64,000 bases of DNA. It comes from an uncultured Clostridia bacterium (lineage in GTDB: Bacteria > Bacillota > Clostridia > Oscillospirales > Ruminococcaceae). A program made the translations under genes and the position numbers. The stretch spans positions 1-64,000 of the forward strand of contig CANQNG010000008.1 of the NCBI GenBank assembly GCA_947625155.1, given 5' to 3'. Of the stretch, positions 8,264-18,437 are shown one piece after another. The notes below the pieces were generated by a model. The model searched no databases, was not told the DNA's origin, and saw only the letters and a list, made by a program, of their open reading frames with translations. Position 1 is the first letter of the stretch, and the number at the start of each line of letters is the position of its first letter.

Positions 8264-9180
8264 CATTTGTCTTTTCCGGACAGGGTGCGCAGCACGTTGG
8301 CATGGGGCAGGCATTCTATGAGAATATCCCTGCCGTCAAGGTGCTGTATGACAGAGCGGAAGCGCTCCGCCCCGGCACATTGGCGCAGTGCTTCACCGGC
8401 GACGGCACAGCACTGAAACAGACCGAAAACACACAGCCCTGCCTGTATTTAGCCGACATGGCAGCCGCTATGGCAATGACGGAAAAGGGCATCACACCGG
8501 ACGGCGTGGCAGGATTTTCGCTCGGGGAGATCCCGGCGCTCGCAGTCGGCGGCGCTTATTCGGCTGAGGAGGGCTTTCAGATCGCCGTGCAGCGTGGTGC
8601 GGCAATGGCAAAGGCATCCGAGGGCGTGGAAGCGTCCATGATGGCTGTCGTGAAGATCCCGTCCGAACAGGCGGAGGAACTGGCAAAGCCCTATGATAAG
8701 ATCTTCCCAGTCAATTACAATTCCCCGATGCAGCTCGTTTTCTCCGGCGACAAGGAACAGCTCGAAGCTCTTGCCAAGGATGTGAAAGCTGTGAAGGGCA
8801 GGGGCGTGATGCTTGCTGTCAGCGGTGCGTTCCATTCGCCGTATATGACATCGGCAGTCGAGCCGTTCGGCAAGGCGCTCGAAGCATTCACTGTCCGGCA
8901 GCCGGAACAAGTGCCTGTCTACGCCAACTACACCGCAGTCCCCTATGAGGGCGACCCCAAGGAAACGATGCTCCGGCAGATCGACCACCCGGTACAGTGG
9001 GTGAAACTCATCCGCCGTATGGCTGAGGACGGGTTTGACACTTTTGTGGAGACAGGTGTCGGCACAACGCTGCAAAAGCTGGTTTCCCAGATCTTGCCGG
9101 AGGCAAAGGTCTTTCATGTGGAAGATATGGAAACACTGGAAGCCGCAGTTTCTGCCATAAAGGAGGGCGCATCATGCTGA
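8251..9180 (+). CDS. fabD: Malonyl-CoA:ACP transacylase
   Basis: 309 residues beginning KIAFVFSGQGAQ, with the nucleophile Ser90 in GFSLGEIPAL and the partner histidine in SGAFHSPYM. It moves malonyl from CoA to the ACP made two genes upstream. It overlaps both fabK and fabG, which suggests translational coupling through this part of the operon. Confidence 0.95.
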   Translation: MGKIAFVFSGQGAQHVGMGQAFYENIPAVKVLYDRAEALRPGTLAQCFTGDGTALKQTENTQPCLYLADMAAAMAMTEKGITPDGVAGFSLGEIPALAVGGAYSAEEGFQIAVQRGAAMAKASEGVEASMMAVVKIPSEQAEELAKPYDKIFPVNYNSPMQLVFSGDKEQLEALAKDVKAVKGRGVMLAVSGAFHSPYMTSAVEPFGKALEAFTVRQPEQVPVYANYTAVPYEGDPKETMLRQIDHPVQWVKLIRRMAEDGFDTFVETGVGTTLQKLVSQILPEAKVFHVEDMETLEAAVSAIKEGASC

Positions 9181-9908
9181 AAGGAAAAACTGCCGTTGTG
9201 ACCGGCGGCACACAGGGCATCGGCTTTGAGATCGCCAAGAAGCTCGCCGAAAACGGCGCTGCGGTCGCCATTGTGGACGTGTGTCCCCCCGAAAAGGCAG
9301 CCCCCGCCGCCGAAGCGATCGCTGCCCTCGGCGTGACCTGCCGCACCTATCAGTGCAATGTTGCCGACAGTACACAGGTCGCAGAGACTTGCAAGCAGAT
9401 CCTGACCGATCTCGGCAGGGTGGATATTCTTGTCAACAATGCCGGCATCACCAGAGATAACCTCATCCTGAAAATGAGCGAAGCCGATTTTGATGCCGTG
9501 GTGGATGTCAACCTCAAGGGGGCATTCTACATGACCAAGCAATTCTACCGCACCATGATGAAGCAGCGGTATGGCAAGATCATCAATATCAGTTCCGTTT
9601 CCGGGCTGTTCGGGAATGCAGGGCAGGCGAATTATTCTGCCTCAAAGGCAGGCATCGTCGGGCTGACCAAGTCTACTGCCAAGGAACTGGCTTCCCGGGG
9701 CGTGACCGTCAATGCCATCGCACCCGGTTTCATTGCCACGAGCATGACGACCGCATTTCAGGACAATGCGGAGCTGAAAAAAGCCATTCCTATGGGACGT
9801 TTCGGCAAGCCGGAGGAAGTCGCAGGGCTGGCACTGTTCTTAGCTTCTCCCATGTCGGATTATATTACCGGGGAAGTCATCCGCATTGACGGCGGTATGG
9901 CAATGTAA
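9174..9908 (+). CDS. fabG: 3-oxoacyl-ACP reductase
   Basis: 244-residue short-chain dehydrogenase with TGGTQGIG as the NADPH-binding loop, NNAG, a catalytic serine in INISSVSG and the YSASKAG Tyr/Lys pair. It reduces the 3-oxoacyl-ACP made by FabH and FabF. It starts seven bases inside fabD. A structured 150-base spacer follows before fabF. Confidence 0.95.
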   Translation: MLKGKTAVVTGGTQGIGFEIAKKLAENGAAVAIVDVCPPEKAAPAAEAIAALGVTCRTYQCNVADSTQVAETCKQILTDLGRVDILVNNAGITRDNLILKMSEADFDAVVDVNLKGAFYMTKQFYRTMMKQRYGKIINISSVSGLFGNAGQANYSASKAGIVGLTKSTAKELASRGVTVNAIAPGFIATSMTTAFQDNAELKKAIPMGRFGKPEEVAGLALFLASPMSDYITGEVIRIDGGMAM

Positions 9909-9912
9909 TACG

Positions 9913-10062
9913 GATCCCTGAAAATCTGATAGAGATCAGATTTTCAGGGAACGCCTGCTACGCAGGCTACAATTGGCTGCGCCAATTGCCGTCTCATACG
10001 ATCCTTAACGCTGCTTTCAGCAGCTACATTCCGATAGACGTTGTCTATCGGAATGAAAAGGA
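9913..10062. repeat. Array of five consecutive hairpins between fabG and fabF
   Basis: Five palindromes follow one another: a 15-bp perfect stem (9916-9949, loop AGAG), GCCTGC/GCAGGC (about 9953-9967), AATTGGC/GCCAATT (9971-9987), GCTGCT/AGCAGC (10010-10024) and a 12-bp perfect stem (10027-10055). No T-run follows the last stem. The block lies inside the transcribed operon and could be a small palindromic mobile repeat, an mRNA processing or stability element, or an attenuator. Confidence 0.75.
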
Positions 10063-10115
10063 TCAGTATAATTGGAATTCCAAAACCATTAACGAAAATG
10101 CAGGAGGCAGCATAC

Positions 10116-11336
10116 ATGAGAAGAGTAGTCGTCACAGGTATGGGTACCGTTGATCCCATCGGCAACAGTGTCACGGAGTTCCGGGATGCCCTGTTTGCCG
10201 GGAAGAATGGGATCGGCATCATCACCCGTTTTGATGTTTCGGAATACCGGCACAAGGTCGCCGGAGAGGTAAAAAATTTTGATGCAGCGGAGCGGTTCGG
10301 CAAGCCCTTTGCCCGCAAGACCGACCTCTTTACTCTGTATGCCCTTGCTGCTGCTGAAGAGGCAATGCAGCAGAGCGGCATTGCGGGGACACTGGACGGC
10401 GAAAGGCTCGGCGTGTGCTTTGGTTCGGGTATCGGCGGCATTGAGACGCTGATGCAGGATCACCAGAATCTGCTCGAAAAGGGCGAGCGCAAAGTCTCCC
10501 CCCATTTCGTCCCGAAAATAATCTACAACATCGCTGCCGGCAATATCGCCATTGCCCACAAGGCATTTGGACCGTGTACTGCCGTTTCGACTGCCTGTGC
10601 CACAGGCACGACAGCGATCGGAGAGGGCTACCGGACGATCGCACACGGCTATGCAGATGCGATGATCTGCGGCGGTTCGGAGGCTGCTATCACGCCGCTG
10701 TGTGTGGCAGGGTTCGGCAATTGTCAGGCGCTTTCCGATTCCAATGATCCGGAGACCGCATGTACCCCCTTTGACAAGCGCAGGAGCGGCTTTGTCATGG
10801 CAGAGGGCGCAGGGGCGCTCGTGCTGGAAGAATATGAACACGCCGTGGCAAGAGGTGCGCAGATCTTAGCCGAGATAGTCGGCTACAGTGCGACCTGCGA
10901 TGCCTACCACGTGACTGCCCCCGACCCGGAGGCAAAGCAAGTGGCAAGGGCATTTGCCGAGGCTTTGCCGGAGGGAACAGACCTTGCCAAGGTCTATGTC
11001 AATGCGCACGGTACGTCCACGCCCCTCAATGACAAGACCGAAACGATCGGACTGAAGCGGGCATTCGGGGCGGGTGCTGCCAAGCTCCACATCAGCTCCA
11101 CGAAATCCATGACCGGGCATATGCTCGGCGCAACGGGTGCGGTCGAGGCGATCGCCTGTGTGCTGGCGTTACAGAACAATACCGTACCGCCGACCATTCA
11201 CTACAGCGAACCCGATCCGGAGCTTGACCTTGACTACACGCCGAACACGGCTGTACAGACGGAGCTGGATGTTGCCCTGTCCTCGAATCTGGGCTTCGGC
11301 GGACACAATGCCGTCATTGCATTCAGAAAGGTGTGA
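10116..11336 (+). CDS. fabF: 3-oxoacyl-ACP synthase II
   Basis: 406 residues from ATG 10116, which follows CAGGAGG by eight bases; earlier in-frame codons fall in the hairpin spacer. The Cys-His-His triad is visible: Cys in STACATGT, His in NAHGTSTPLND and His in GHMLGATGA. It elongates acyl-ACP with malonyl-ACP. TATAAT just upstream (10067-10072) could serve a secondary promoter after the hairpin array. Confidence 0.95.
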   Translation: MRRVVVTGMGTVDPIGNSVTEFRDALFAGKNGIGIITRFDVSEYRHKVAGEVKNFDAAERFGKPFARKTDLFTLYALAAAEEAMQQSGIAGTLDGERLGVCFGSGIGGIETLMQDHQNLLEKGERKVSPHFVPKIIYNIAAGNIAIAHKAFGPCTAVSTACATGTTAIGEGYRTIAHGYADAMICGGSEAAITPLCVAGFGNCQALSDSNDPETACTPFDKRRSGFVMAEGAGALVLEEYEHAVARGAQILAEIVGYSATCDAYHVTAPDPEAKQVARAFAEALPEGTDLAKVYVNAHGTSTPLNDKTETIGLKRAFGAGAAKLHISSTKSMTGHMLGATGAVEAIACVLALQNNTVPPTIHYSEPDPELDLDYTPNTAVQTELDVALSSNLGFGGHNAVIAFRKV

Positions 11337-11340
11337 GCCT

Positions 11341-11760
11341 ATGAACAGGGAAGAGATCATGCAGATCATTCCGCACCGGGACAATATGCTGCTGCTCGAT
11401 GAAGTGACGGAAGAGAACGGCACGGCACACGGCAAGCTGCATATTACCGGAGAGGAATGGTTCCTGAAAGGACATTTTCCGGGGGACCCGGTCGTGCCGG
11501 GTGTGATCCTGTGTGAAGTTCTGGCGCAGTCTGCCTGTGTGCTCCTTGCGGGGACGGCAGAGGGGAAGACTCCTTTCTTCACAAGTCTGGACAAGGTGAA
11601 ATTCCGTGCACCCGTCAAGCCCGGCGATACCTACGAGACGGAATGCACGATCACCCGGAGCAAGGGCGCATTCTATTTCTGTGAGGGAAAGGGCAGCGTC
11701 AACGGCAAACTTGCCGTCAAGGCGGAATTTTCCTTTGCGCTGGTGGATAAGGAGGCGTAG
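11341..11760 (+). CDS. fabZ: 3-hydroxyacyl-ACP dehydratase
   Basis: 139 residues with a single hot-dog fold. His45 in [12 protein letters not shown] and Glu59 in ILCEVLAQ are the catalytic pair. It removes water from 3-hydroxyacyl-ACP. No FabA/FabM-type isomerase was seen, so how unsaturated acids are made is not explained by this cluster. It sits four bases after fabF and two before accD. Confidence 0.95.
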   Translation: MNREEIMQIIPHRDNMLLLDEVTEENGTAHGKLHITGEEWFLKGHFPGDPVVPGVILCEVLAQSACVLLAGTAEGKTPFFTSLDKVKFRAPVKPGDTYETECTITRSKGAFYFCEGKGSVNGKLAVKAEFSFALVDKEA

Positions 11761-11762
11761 GC

Positions 11763-12575
11763 ATGGGATTGTTCAATGATATGCTGCAAAAGGTGAGCGG
11801 TTCGGCGAAGATCACCTGCAAGAAGTGCGGGCATGAGGATACGGAATATAATTTGGTCAAGAATTTCTATATTTGCCCGAATTGCGGATTTTACTATCGG
11901 CTGGGGGCAAGGGACAGAATACGGCTGACCGTGGACAAGAAGAGTTTCCACGAACTGTGTACGGGACTGACCAGCAAGAATTTTCTGGAATTTCCGGGTT
12001 ATCAGGAAAAACTGGACAAGGCAAGATCGACCACCAAGGAGGAGGAAGCCGTTGTCTGCGGCACTGCGGAGATCGACGGCAATGCCTGTGCGGTGTTCGT
12101 GATGGACTCTAAGTTCATGATGGCGAGCATGGGTTCTGTGGTGGGCGAGAAGATCACCCGACTGTTTGAATATGCCACAGAAAACGAGCTGCCGGTCATC
12201 GGCTTTACCGCATCCGGCGGTGCAAGAATGCAGGAGGGCATCATTTCCCTGATGCAGATGGCAAAAGTCAGCGGTGCGGTCAAGAACCACAGCAACGCCG
12301 GGCTGCTGTATGTCACGGTGCTGACCGACCCGACCACAGGCGGCGTGACGGCAAGCTTTGCGATGCAGGGCGATGTCATCCTTGCCGAACCGAGGGCGCT
12401 GGTCGGCTTTGCCGGACGGCGTGTGGTGGAGCAGACGACCAAGAGCCAGCTTCCGGATAATTTCCAGAGTGCGGAATTTTTGCTGGAGCATGGCTTTGTC
12501 GATGCCATTGTGCAGCGAAGTGAACTGCGGGATACGCTTTCCGAGCTGCTGACCATCCATAAAAGGAGCGTGTGA
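11763..12575 (+). CDS. accD: Acetyl-CoA carboxylase carboxyltransferase subunit beta
   Basis: 270 residues. The N-terminal zinc ribbon shows C-x2-C and C-x2-C pairs (CKKCG and CPNCG). The crotonase-like carboxyltransferase domain has SGGARMQEG and [11 protein letters not shown]. With AccA it moves CO2 from carboxybiotin to acetyl-CoA, making the malonyl-CoA used by FabD. The biotin carrier and biotin carboxylase genes are not in this operon as seen here. Confidence 0.95.
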   Translation: MGLFNDMLQKVSGSAKITCKKCGHEDTEYNLVKNFYICPNCGFYYRLGARDRIRLTVDKKSFHELCTGLTSKNFLEFPGYQEKLDKARSTTKEEEAVVCGTAEIDGNACAVFVMDSKFMMASMGSVVGEKITRLFEYATENELPVIGFTASGGARMQEGIISLMQMAKVSGAVKNHSNAGLLYVTVLTDPTTGGVTASFAMQGDVILAEPRALVGFAGRRVVEQTTKSQLPDNFQSAEFLLEHGFVDAIVQRSELRDTLSELLTIHKRSV

Positions 12576-12577
12576 GT

Positions 12578-13381
12578 ATGGTTTCCTATGAAAAGCTGAA
12601 AACCGCAAGAAAGAACGGCAGACCGACCGGGGCAGCCTATGTGAAGGAGATCTTTGAGCTGCCGCTGGAGCTGCACGGAGACCGCCGTTTCGGGGATGAT
12701 CTGGCGATCATGGGCGGCGTCGGTCTCATTGACAAGCGTCCGGTGACATTCATTGCCATGGAGAAAGGCACCGACCTGCAAAGCCGCATGGCAAGGAATT
12801 TCGGCTGTCCCAAGCCGGAGGGCTACCGCAAGGCGCTGCGCCTGATGCAGCAGGCGGAGAAGTTCCACCGTCCGGTCATTTGCTTTGTGGATACACTGGG
12901 TGCTTACCCGGGGGCAGATGCCGAAGAACGGGGACAGGGACAGGCAATTGCGGAAAACATCATGGAAATGATGGGGCTGCGTACCCCGGTCGTTTCTGTC
13001 GTCATCGGTGAGGGTGGCAGCGGCGGCGCACTGGCACTTGCAAGCGCCAACAAAGTGTTCATTCTGGAAAATGCCGTATATTCCGTCATTTCCCCGGAGG
13101 GTTGCGCAAGCATCCTTTGGAAAGAGTCAAGTCAGGAGAATGTCGCAAAGGCAGCGGACTGTCTGCACATTACGGCGGACGATATGCAGGCTTTCGGTGT
13201 GGCAGAAGATGTCATTCCGGAGAATTTTGAAAATTTTCCGGTGATGTGCCGTGCCATGAAGGCACAGCTTTCGGCAGCACTGGATGAACTGTGCGGACTT
13301 TCCGAGGAGGAACTGCTGGCACAGAGATACCGGAGATTCCGGAAATTTGGAAATTTTGAGGAGAAAAACCGTCGTTCCTGA
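12578..13381 (+). CDS. accA: Acetyl-CoA carboxylase carboxyltransferase subunit alpha
   Basis: 267 residues. The start at ATG 12578 gives proper spacing from AAAGGAG; the overlapping GTG at 12572 would be too close. It has the family segments LHGDRRFGDD, FVDTLGAYPGADAEERGQ and GEGGSGGALAL. It completes the alpha/beta carboxyltransferase with AccD and lacks the long N-terminal extension of some AccA proteins. Confidence 0.95.
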   Translation: MVSYEKLKTARKNGRPTGAAYVKEIFELPLELHGDRRFGDDLAIMGGVGLIDKRPVTFIAMEKGTDLQSRMARNFGCPKPEGYRKALRLMQQAEKFHRPVICFVDTLGAYPGADAEERGQGQAIAENIMEMMGLRTPVVSVVIGEGGSGGALALASANKVFILENAVYSVISPEGCASILWKESSQENVAKAADCLHITADDMQAFGVAEDVIPENFENFPVMCRAMKAQLSAALDELCGLSEEELLAQRYRRFRKFGNFEEKNRRS

Positions 13382-13401
13382 CGGGTAGGGAGTGAGTTGT
13401 G

Positions 13402-15048
13402 ATGGAACCATTATTTCACAGATACAGTACGACCACCTTTGATGAAAAGGGGCAGATGAAAGATTTTACACTGCACTATGAGGAGAATTTCAACTTCGGC
13501 TATGACGTAGTGGATGTCATTGCCGATGAAGAGCCCGGCAAGCGTGCCGTTCAGTGGTGTGATGAAGCCGGCAATGAGAAAATGCTGACATTCGGGGACG
13601 TGGCAAGGCTGTCCTCGCAGGCAGGTGCTTACCTGATGCAGCAGGGTATCCGCAAGGGCGACCGGGTGCTCGTGATGCTCAAGCGGCATTATGAGTACTG
13701 GTATATTGCCACGGCACTGCACAAGATCGGTGCGGTGCTCGTTCCGGCAACGCATATGCTGCGGACGCATGATATCACCTACCGCATCCAAGCGGCGGAC
13801 ATTCGTGCGATCATTTCGGCAGAGAGCGAGGATCTGTGCGGACGTATCCGGGAAGCTGCTGCGGAAACGCCGCAGAAGCCGAAGCTGTTCACCGTTCGTG
13901 CAGAGCGTGAGGGCTTTACCCGGATCGACGACAAGCTGGATGCCTACCCGGAACGGTTGGAGCGTGTGCCGACCCACATTTCCGATCAGTTTTTGATCTA
14001 CTTCACGTCCGGCACGACCGGAAACCCGAAAATGGCAGTCCATACCTACACCTATCCTTTGGGGCATATCGTGGCAGCCGCTTACTGGCACTGCGTACAG
14101 AATGACGGGCTGCACCTGACTGTTGCGGATACCGGCTGGGCAAAATGCTCGTGGGGGAAGATCTACGGGCAGTGGCTGTGCGGTACGGCAGTCATGGTGT
14201 ATGAATTTGAGAGGTTCCACGCCGAACAGATGATGCAGGTACTGGAAAAGTATCAGGTGACGACGTTCTGCGCACCGCCGACCCTGTACCGGCTGATGGC
14301 AAAGACCGGGATCCGCCGGGAGGCATTCGCAAGCGTGAAGCACGCCTCCACAGCAGGAGAGGCTTTGCAGGAGGAGATCATCCGCCTGTTCCATGAGGCG
14401 ACCGGACTGGAGATCATGGAAGGCTTCGGGCAGAGCGAAACAACGCTCGTGATCGGCAATTTTGAAGGCATGCAGCCGAAACGTGGCTCTATGGGCAAGC
14501 CGAACCCGCTGTACAAAGTGGTACTCGTAGATGCCGATCAGAACCCGGTCAAGGCTGGCGAACAGGGAGAGATCTGCATTGACACAAGGGATAGAATGCC
14601 CGAAACGCTTTGCATCTGCTACCTGAACAACGAGGAAGCCAATGAACGCTACTGGCGCAATGGCTTGTACCATACGGGCGATACGGCATATTTTGACGAG
14701 GACGGGTATTATTACTACATCGGGCGTGTGGACGATGTCATCAAGTCCAGCGGCTACCGGATCGGACCGTTCGAGGTGGAGAGCGTGCTCATCCAGCACC
14801 CGGCAGTGCTGGAATGTGCCATCACCGGTGTTCCGGACGAGGAACGGGGTCAGCTCGTCAAGGCGACCGTGGTGCTGTGTGAGGGCTGCGAGCCGACCGA
14901 GGAACTGAAAAAGGAACTTCAGACCTTTGTCAAGGAACGCACTGCCCCCTACAAATATCCGAGGGTGATCGCCTTCACGAAAGAATTGCCAAAGACCACC
15001 AGCGGCAAGATCTGCTACAATATCCTGCGGCAGCAGGACTGGAAATAA
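13402..15048 (+). CDS. AMP-forming acyl-CoA synthetase (medium-chain/ACSM type)
   Basis: About 548 residues of the ANL adenylating superfamily. YFTSGTTGNPKMAVHT is the phosphate-binding P-loop, followed by EGFGQSETT, a hinge near GRVDDVIKSSGYRIGPFEVES and the C-terminal catalytic lysine region KTTSGKI. It activates a carboxylic acid as acyl-AMP and then acyl-CoA. Its place at the end of the fab/acc operon suggests recycling of exogenous or released fatty acids, or supply of a CoA starter to FabH. The exact substrate cannot be read. Confidence 0.88.
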   Translation: MEPLFHRYSTTTFDEKGQMKDFTLHYEENFNFGYDVVDVIADEEPGKRAVQWCDEAGNEKMLTFGDVARLSSQAGAYLMQQGIRKGDRVLVMLKRHYEYWYIATALHKIGAVLVPATHMLRTHDITYRIQAADIRAIISAESEDLCGRIREAAAETPQKPKLFTVRAEREGFTRIDDKLDAYPERLERVPTHISDQFLIYFTSGTTGNPKMAVHTYTYPLGHIVAAAYWHCVQNDGLHLTVADTGWAKCSWGKIYGQWLCGTAVMVYEFERFHAEQMMQVLEKYQVTTFCAPPTLYRLMAKTGIRREAFASVKHASTAGEALQEEIIRLFHEATGLEIMEGFGQSETTLVIGNFEGMQPKRGSMGKPNPLYKVVLVDADQNPVKAGEQGEICIDTRDRMPETLCICYLNNEEANERYWRNGLYHTGDTAYFDEDGYYYYIGRVDDVIKSSGYRIGPFEVESVLIQHPAVLECAITGVPDEERGQLVKATVVLCEGCEPTEELKKELQTFVKERTAPYKYPRVIAFTKELPKTTSGKICYNILRQQDWK

Positions 15049-15056
15049 AATGCACG

Positions 15057-15094
15057 GCAGGAACGGCATACCACGCTGTTCCTGCTGTTTGTCT
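15057..15094 (+). terminator. Terminator of the fatty-acid operon
   Basis: GCAGGAAC (15057-15064) pairs with GTTCCTGC (15078-15085), followed by TGTTTGTCT. It lies just after the acyl-CoA synthetase stop codon. Confidence 0.7.
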
Positions 15095-15249
15095 CTGATC
15101 TGATATGGTCAGTTTTTGTGCTGAATGACGGTTTTACAGAAAAATAGGCTTTCCCTCTTGACATATTTTCCGAAATTGTTTATAATAAAAGAGACAACGT
15201 TTCACTTTACGGGCAGCTGTCTCCGGACGGCTGCTGTGGGGGTAAGTAT

Positions 15250-17862
15250 ATGGCAAAACGACCGAGAAAGGATACCACACAAAAGAATAAAAATAAGCTC
15301 AGGGAAAAAAATATCATAGCAGCGGTCATTGTGATGATCCTGACTTCGGCTGTCATGGCAGGTGCGTATGCCCGCATCTCCTATACGACCAAACAGCGGG
15401 GCTATGAACGGATGAGCGATGTCGTGAATATGCTGACAGCCGATATCTGCGACAAGCTGCAGCGGGACAGTGATGTTCTGAATTCCCTCGCCGGGGTCAT
15501 CACCATTGAAAGCACGGAAGACGGGAAGTATGACTACGAGAATATGGCTGCGATCATTGACGAATACGATAAGCTCACACCGACCATGTCGCTCAATCTG
15601 CTGCTGCCCGATGATACGCTGATCTCCAGCAGCCACCTCATCATGGATGTTTCCGGAAAGCTGTCCTTTGAGGAAGAGGCAAAGAAAGGCGAGTATGTCT
15701 CCGAAAAGATGCCGAATGTCATGGACAACGGCAGAATGGTCATCCGCCATTTCGTGCCGATCGAAAAAAACGGCAAGACAGTCGGGATGCTCTATTCCTC
15801 GACAGACCTCGAAGAGCTGCCGAAGCTGCTGAGTGCTGACAATGTCTACAACGGGAACGTGGATGTTTACCTGATCGACCAGAACACGGGCGATTTTCTG
15901 ATGGATACCCTGCATAAGGAAGCAGGCACTGTGGCTGATCTTGGCGGCGGGAAGACCAAGGACGGCGACAGCCCGGAAAAGATCCGGGAAAAATTCCAGA
16001 ACGGGGGATCCGGTTATTCCGTCTTTTACTCCCAGACGGCAGGAGAATATCTCTATTTTTACTACGAGCCAATGGTCACAGAGGAAGAAACGGAAGACGG
16101 TACGCTGTTTGGCAGCAACTGGACGATCTGTATTTCCGTACCGGAGAAGGAAGTCCTTGTCAACGTGTACAGTACCCGCCGCACCTGCCTGACAATGATC
16201 GGTATCGAGTTCCTCATCATGATCGTGTTCCTCATCTGGACGATACGCAACACCAATGTCACACTGGAAAAGGCTGTCCTCGAAGAACGCCTGATCAAGG
16301 CTGAAAATGCCGAGCGTGCCAAGACCATGTTCCTCTCGAATATGTCCCATGACATCCGCACGCCCATGAATGCCATTATCGGCTATGCTACGCTGGCAGC
16401 GACCAATATCGACAACAAGGAGCGCATGCAGGATTATCTTTCCAAGATCCTTTCATCCAGCAATCATCTGCTCAGTCTGATCAACGATGTGCTCGACATG
16501 AGCCGTATCGAGAGCGGACGGGTGGACATTGAAGAGACGGAGTGCAGTCTGCCGGATATGCTCCATGACCTGCGGAACATCCTGCAAAGCCAGATCACTG
16601 CCAACCAGCTCGACTTCTATATCGACACCATTGATGTCATTGATGAAGATGTTTACTGCGACAAGCTCCACCTGAATCAGGTGCTGCTGAACCTGCTGGG
16701 CAATGCCATTAAATTCACCCCGGCGGGCGGGGCAGTCTCCCTGATCTTCCGGCAGAAGCCCGGTGCGCCGGAGGGCTATGCTGCTTACGAGATCCGTGTC
16801 AAGGATACCGGTATCGGCATGAGTCAGGAATTTCTCAAACACGTGTTCGAGCCGTTTGAACGGGAGCAGAATTCTACCGTCAGCGGCATTCAGGGAACGG
16901 GTCTGGGCATGGCGATCGCCAAGAACATCGTTGACATGATGGGCGGCACGATCGAGGTAAAAAGCGAGCAGGGCAAGGGAACGGAATTCATCCTCAACTT
17001 AGAGCTTCGTCTCCAGTCCGAGCGCAAAAAGGTCGAGGTCGTCAAGGAGCTGGAGGGATTGCATGCACTGGTGGTGGACGATGACTACACGATCTGCGAC
17101 AGCGTTGCCAAAATGCTCGTGCAGCTCGGTCTGCGGGCGGACTGGACGATGTCCGGACGGGAGGCAGTGCTGCATGCCAAGCATGCCTGCGAACTGGGAG
17201 ACGAATTTGATGCGTATATCATCGACTGGCAGCTGCCGGATTTCAACGGCATCGAGATCGCAAGGCGTATCCGTGCCGAGATCGGCGAAACAGTGCCGAT
17301 CATCATCCTGACAGCTTACGACTGGAGCAGCATCGAGGACGAGGCAAGAGCAGCGGGCGTGACAGCTTTCTGCAACAAGCCGATCTTCGTTTCCTCACTG
17401 CGGGATGCGCTGCTGTCAGCGCTCGGAAAGCCGGATGAGAATGTGGAACATGCCGTTCTTCCCAAGCCGGATGTCAGCCTGAAAGGCAAGCGCATCCTGC
17501 TGGTCGAGGACAACGAGCTGAACCGGGAGATCGCACAGGAGATCCTTGCCGAAAGCGGCTTTGTTGTCGAAACGGCAGAGGATGGTTCGTATGCAGTCGA
17601 AATGGTCGCCAATTCGGAGCCGGGCTACTTTGACCTGATCCTGATGGATGTACAGATGCCGATCATGAACGGCTATGAAGCGACCAAGGCGATCCGCAAG
17701 CTTCATGATCCGAAGCTTGCCAATATCCCGATCATTGCTATGACTGCCAATGCTTTCAACGAGGATAAGCGGGAGGCACTGGCGAGCGGCATGAACGACC
17801 ACACCGCAAAGCCCATTGATATGGAACAGCTTTTTGAAACGCTCAAAAAATATCTTACCTGA
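15250..17862 (+). CDS. Hybrid sensor histidine kinase with two receiver domains
   Basis: 870 residues. A first membrane helix (about 21-42), an extracytoplasmic sensor of about 270 residues (Cache-like by position) and a second helix (about 314-332) lead into HisKA with phospho-acceptor His367 (MSHDIRTPMN). HATPase_c follows (LGNAIKFT, DTGIGM, GTGLGMAI). Two receiver domains follow, with predicted phosphorylation sites Asp659 (IIDWQLPDFNG) and Asp800 (LMDVQMPIMNG). The HPt and HD-GYP genes downstream suggest a multistep relay. The signal is unknown. Confidence 0.93.
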   Translation: MAKRPRKDTTQKNKNKLREKNIIAAVIVMILTSAVMAGAYARISYTTKQRGYERMSDVVNMLTADICDKLQRDSDVLNSLAGVITIESTEDGKYDYENMAAIIDEYDKLTPTMSLNLLLPDDTLISSSHLIMDVSGKLSFEEEAKKGEYVSEKMPNVMDNGRMVIRHFVPIEKNGKTVGMLYSSTDLEELPKLLSADNVYNGNVDVYLIDQNTGDFLMDTLHKEAGTVADLGGGKTKDGDSPEKIREKFQNGGSGYSVFYSQTAGEYLYFYYEPMVTEEETEDGTLFGSNWTICISVPEKEVLVNVYSTRRTCLTMIGIEFLIMIVFLIWTIRNTNVTLEKAVLEERLIKAENAERAKTMFLSNMSHDIRTPMNAIIGYATLAATNIDNKERMQDYLSKILSSSNHLLSLINDVLDMSRIESGRVDIEETECSLPDMLHDLRNILQSQITANQLDFYIDTIDVIDEDVYCDKLHLNQVLLNLLGNAIKFTPAGGAVSLIFRQKPGAPEGYAAYEIRVKDTGIGMSQEFLKHVFEPFEREQNSTVSGIQGTGLGMAIAKNIVDMMGGTIEVKSEQGKGTEFILNLELRLQSERKKVEVVKELEGLHALVVDDDYTICDSVAKMLVQLGLRADWTMSGREAVLHAKHACELGDEFDAYIIDWQLPDFNGIEIARRIRAEIGETVPIIILTAYDWSSIEDEARAAGVTAFCNKPIFVSSLRDALLSALGKPDENVEHAVLPKPDVSLKGKRILLVEDNELNREIAQEILAESGFVVETAEDGSYAVEMVANSEPGYFDLILMDVQMPIMNGYEATKAIRKLHDPKLANIPIIAMTANAFNEDKREALASGMNDHTAKPIDMEQLFETLKKYLT

Positions 17863-17889
17863 AAAAGAGCGGCAGGATGCCGCTCCGGA

Positions 17890-18324
17890 TCAGAGAAAGG
17901 GACGCATGTCATTGGCAAGGCGTTCCTCAGCCTTGACCAGTTTATCAGCCAGCTGCCGGGAAGAACGGTCGGCTGCCTGATATTGGTTGATATACTTGTG
18001 AAGTGACTTCACGCCCATATTGCAGCCGTCGGTGATGAGATCGGCAATGGTGCTGTCGGACTCGTCCACAGTGAGCATGACATTGGTCTTGAACCATGAC
18101 ATGCCCTTGGCTATGGCAGCCGGTTCTTTGCCGTCATCGTGATAGCTGTCCAGCAGCGCATTCAGTTCGTGCTTGATGTCGGAATTGTCTTCCAGACCTC
18201 GGCGCAGGCGCTCCCGCAGCTTCTCGCTCTTGGCATAGGGCATAGTCTCTTCAATGGCGGCAACGCCCATTTTGACCCCTGCATCACATTCCCGCAGAAG
18301 CCGGATGGTGTCCTGTTCGATCAT
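17890..18324 (-). CDS. DUF2383-like four-helix protein
   Basis: 144 residues starting at ATG 18324, preceded by GAAAGGAGGTC; an earlier in-frame codon at 18381 has no ribosome site. The sequence is entirely helical with regularly placed acidic and histidine residues, resembling the PA2169/DUF2383 ferritin-like family. Its role is unknown. It is convergent with the kinase and divergent from the HPt gene, splitting the phosphorelay cluster. Confidence 0.65.
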   Translation of the reverse strand: MIEQDTIRLLRECDAGVKMGVAAIEETMPYAKSEKLRERLRRGLEDNSDIKHELNALLDSYHDDGKEPAAIAKGMSWFKTNVMLTVDESDSTIADLITDGCNMGVKSLHKYINQYQAADRSSRQLADKLVKAEERLANDMRPFL

Positions 18325-18437
18325 GTGTGTGACCTCCTTTCGGTTTCCAGTAGTATGTGCGGCTGCGGGGCAATTATACAAGGGCGTTCAACGGAAAATA
18401 ACATCTGTACAGCAACAGCATGTAAGGAGGAAGCATC

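Noticed and set aside
13411-15069. 552-codon open frame antisense to the acyl-CoA synthetase gene
   Set aside because: The sense frame carries clear ANL-family motifs; the antisense frame has no family resemblance, start signals or context. It is a G+C-driven shadow.
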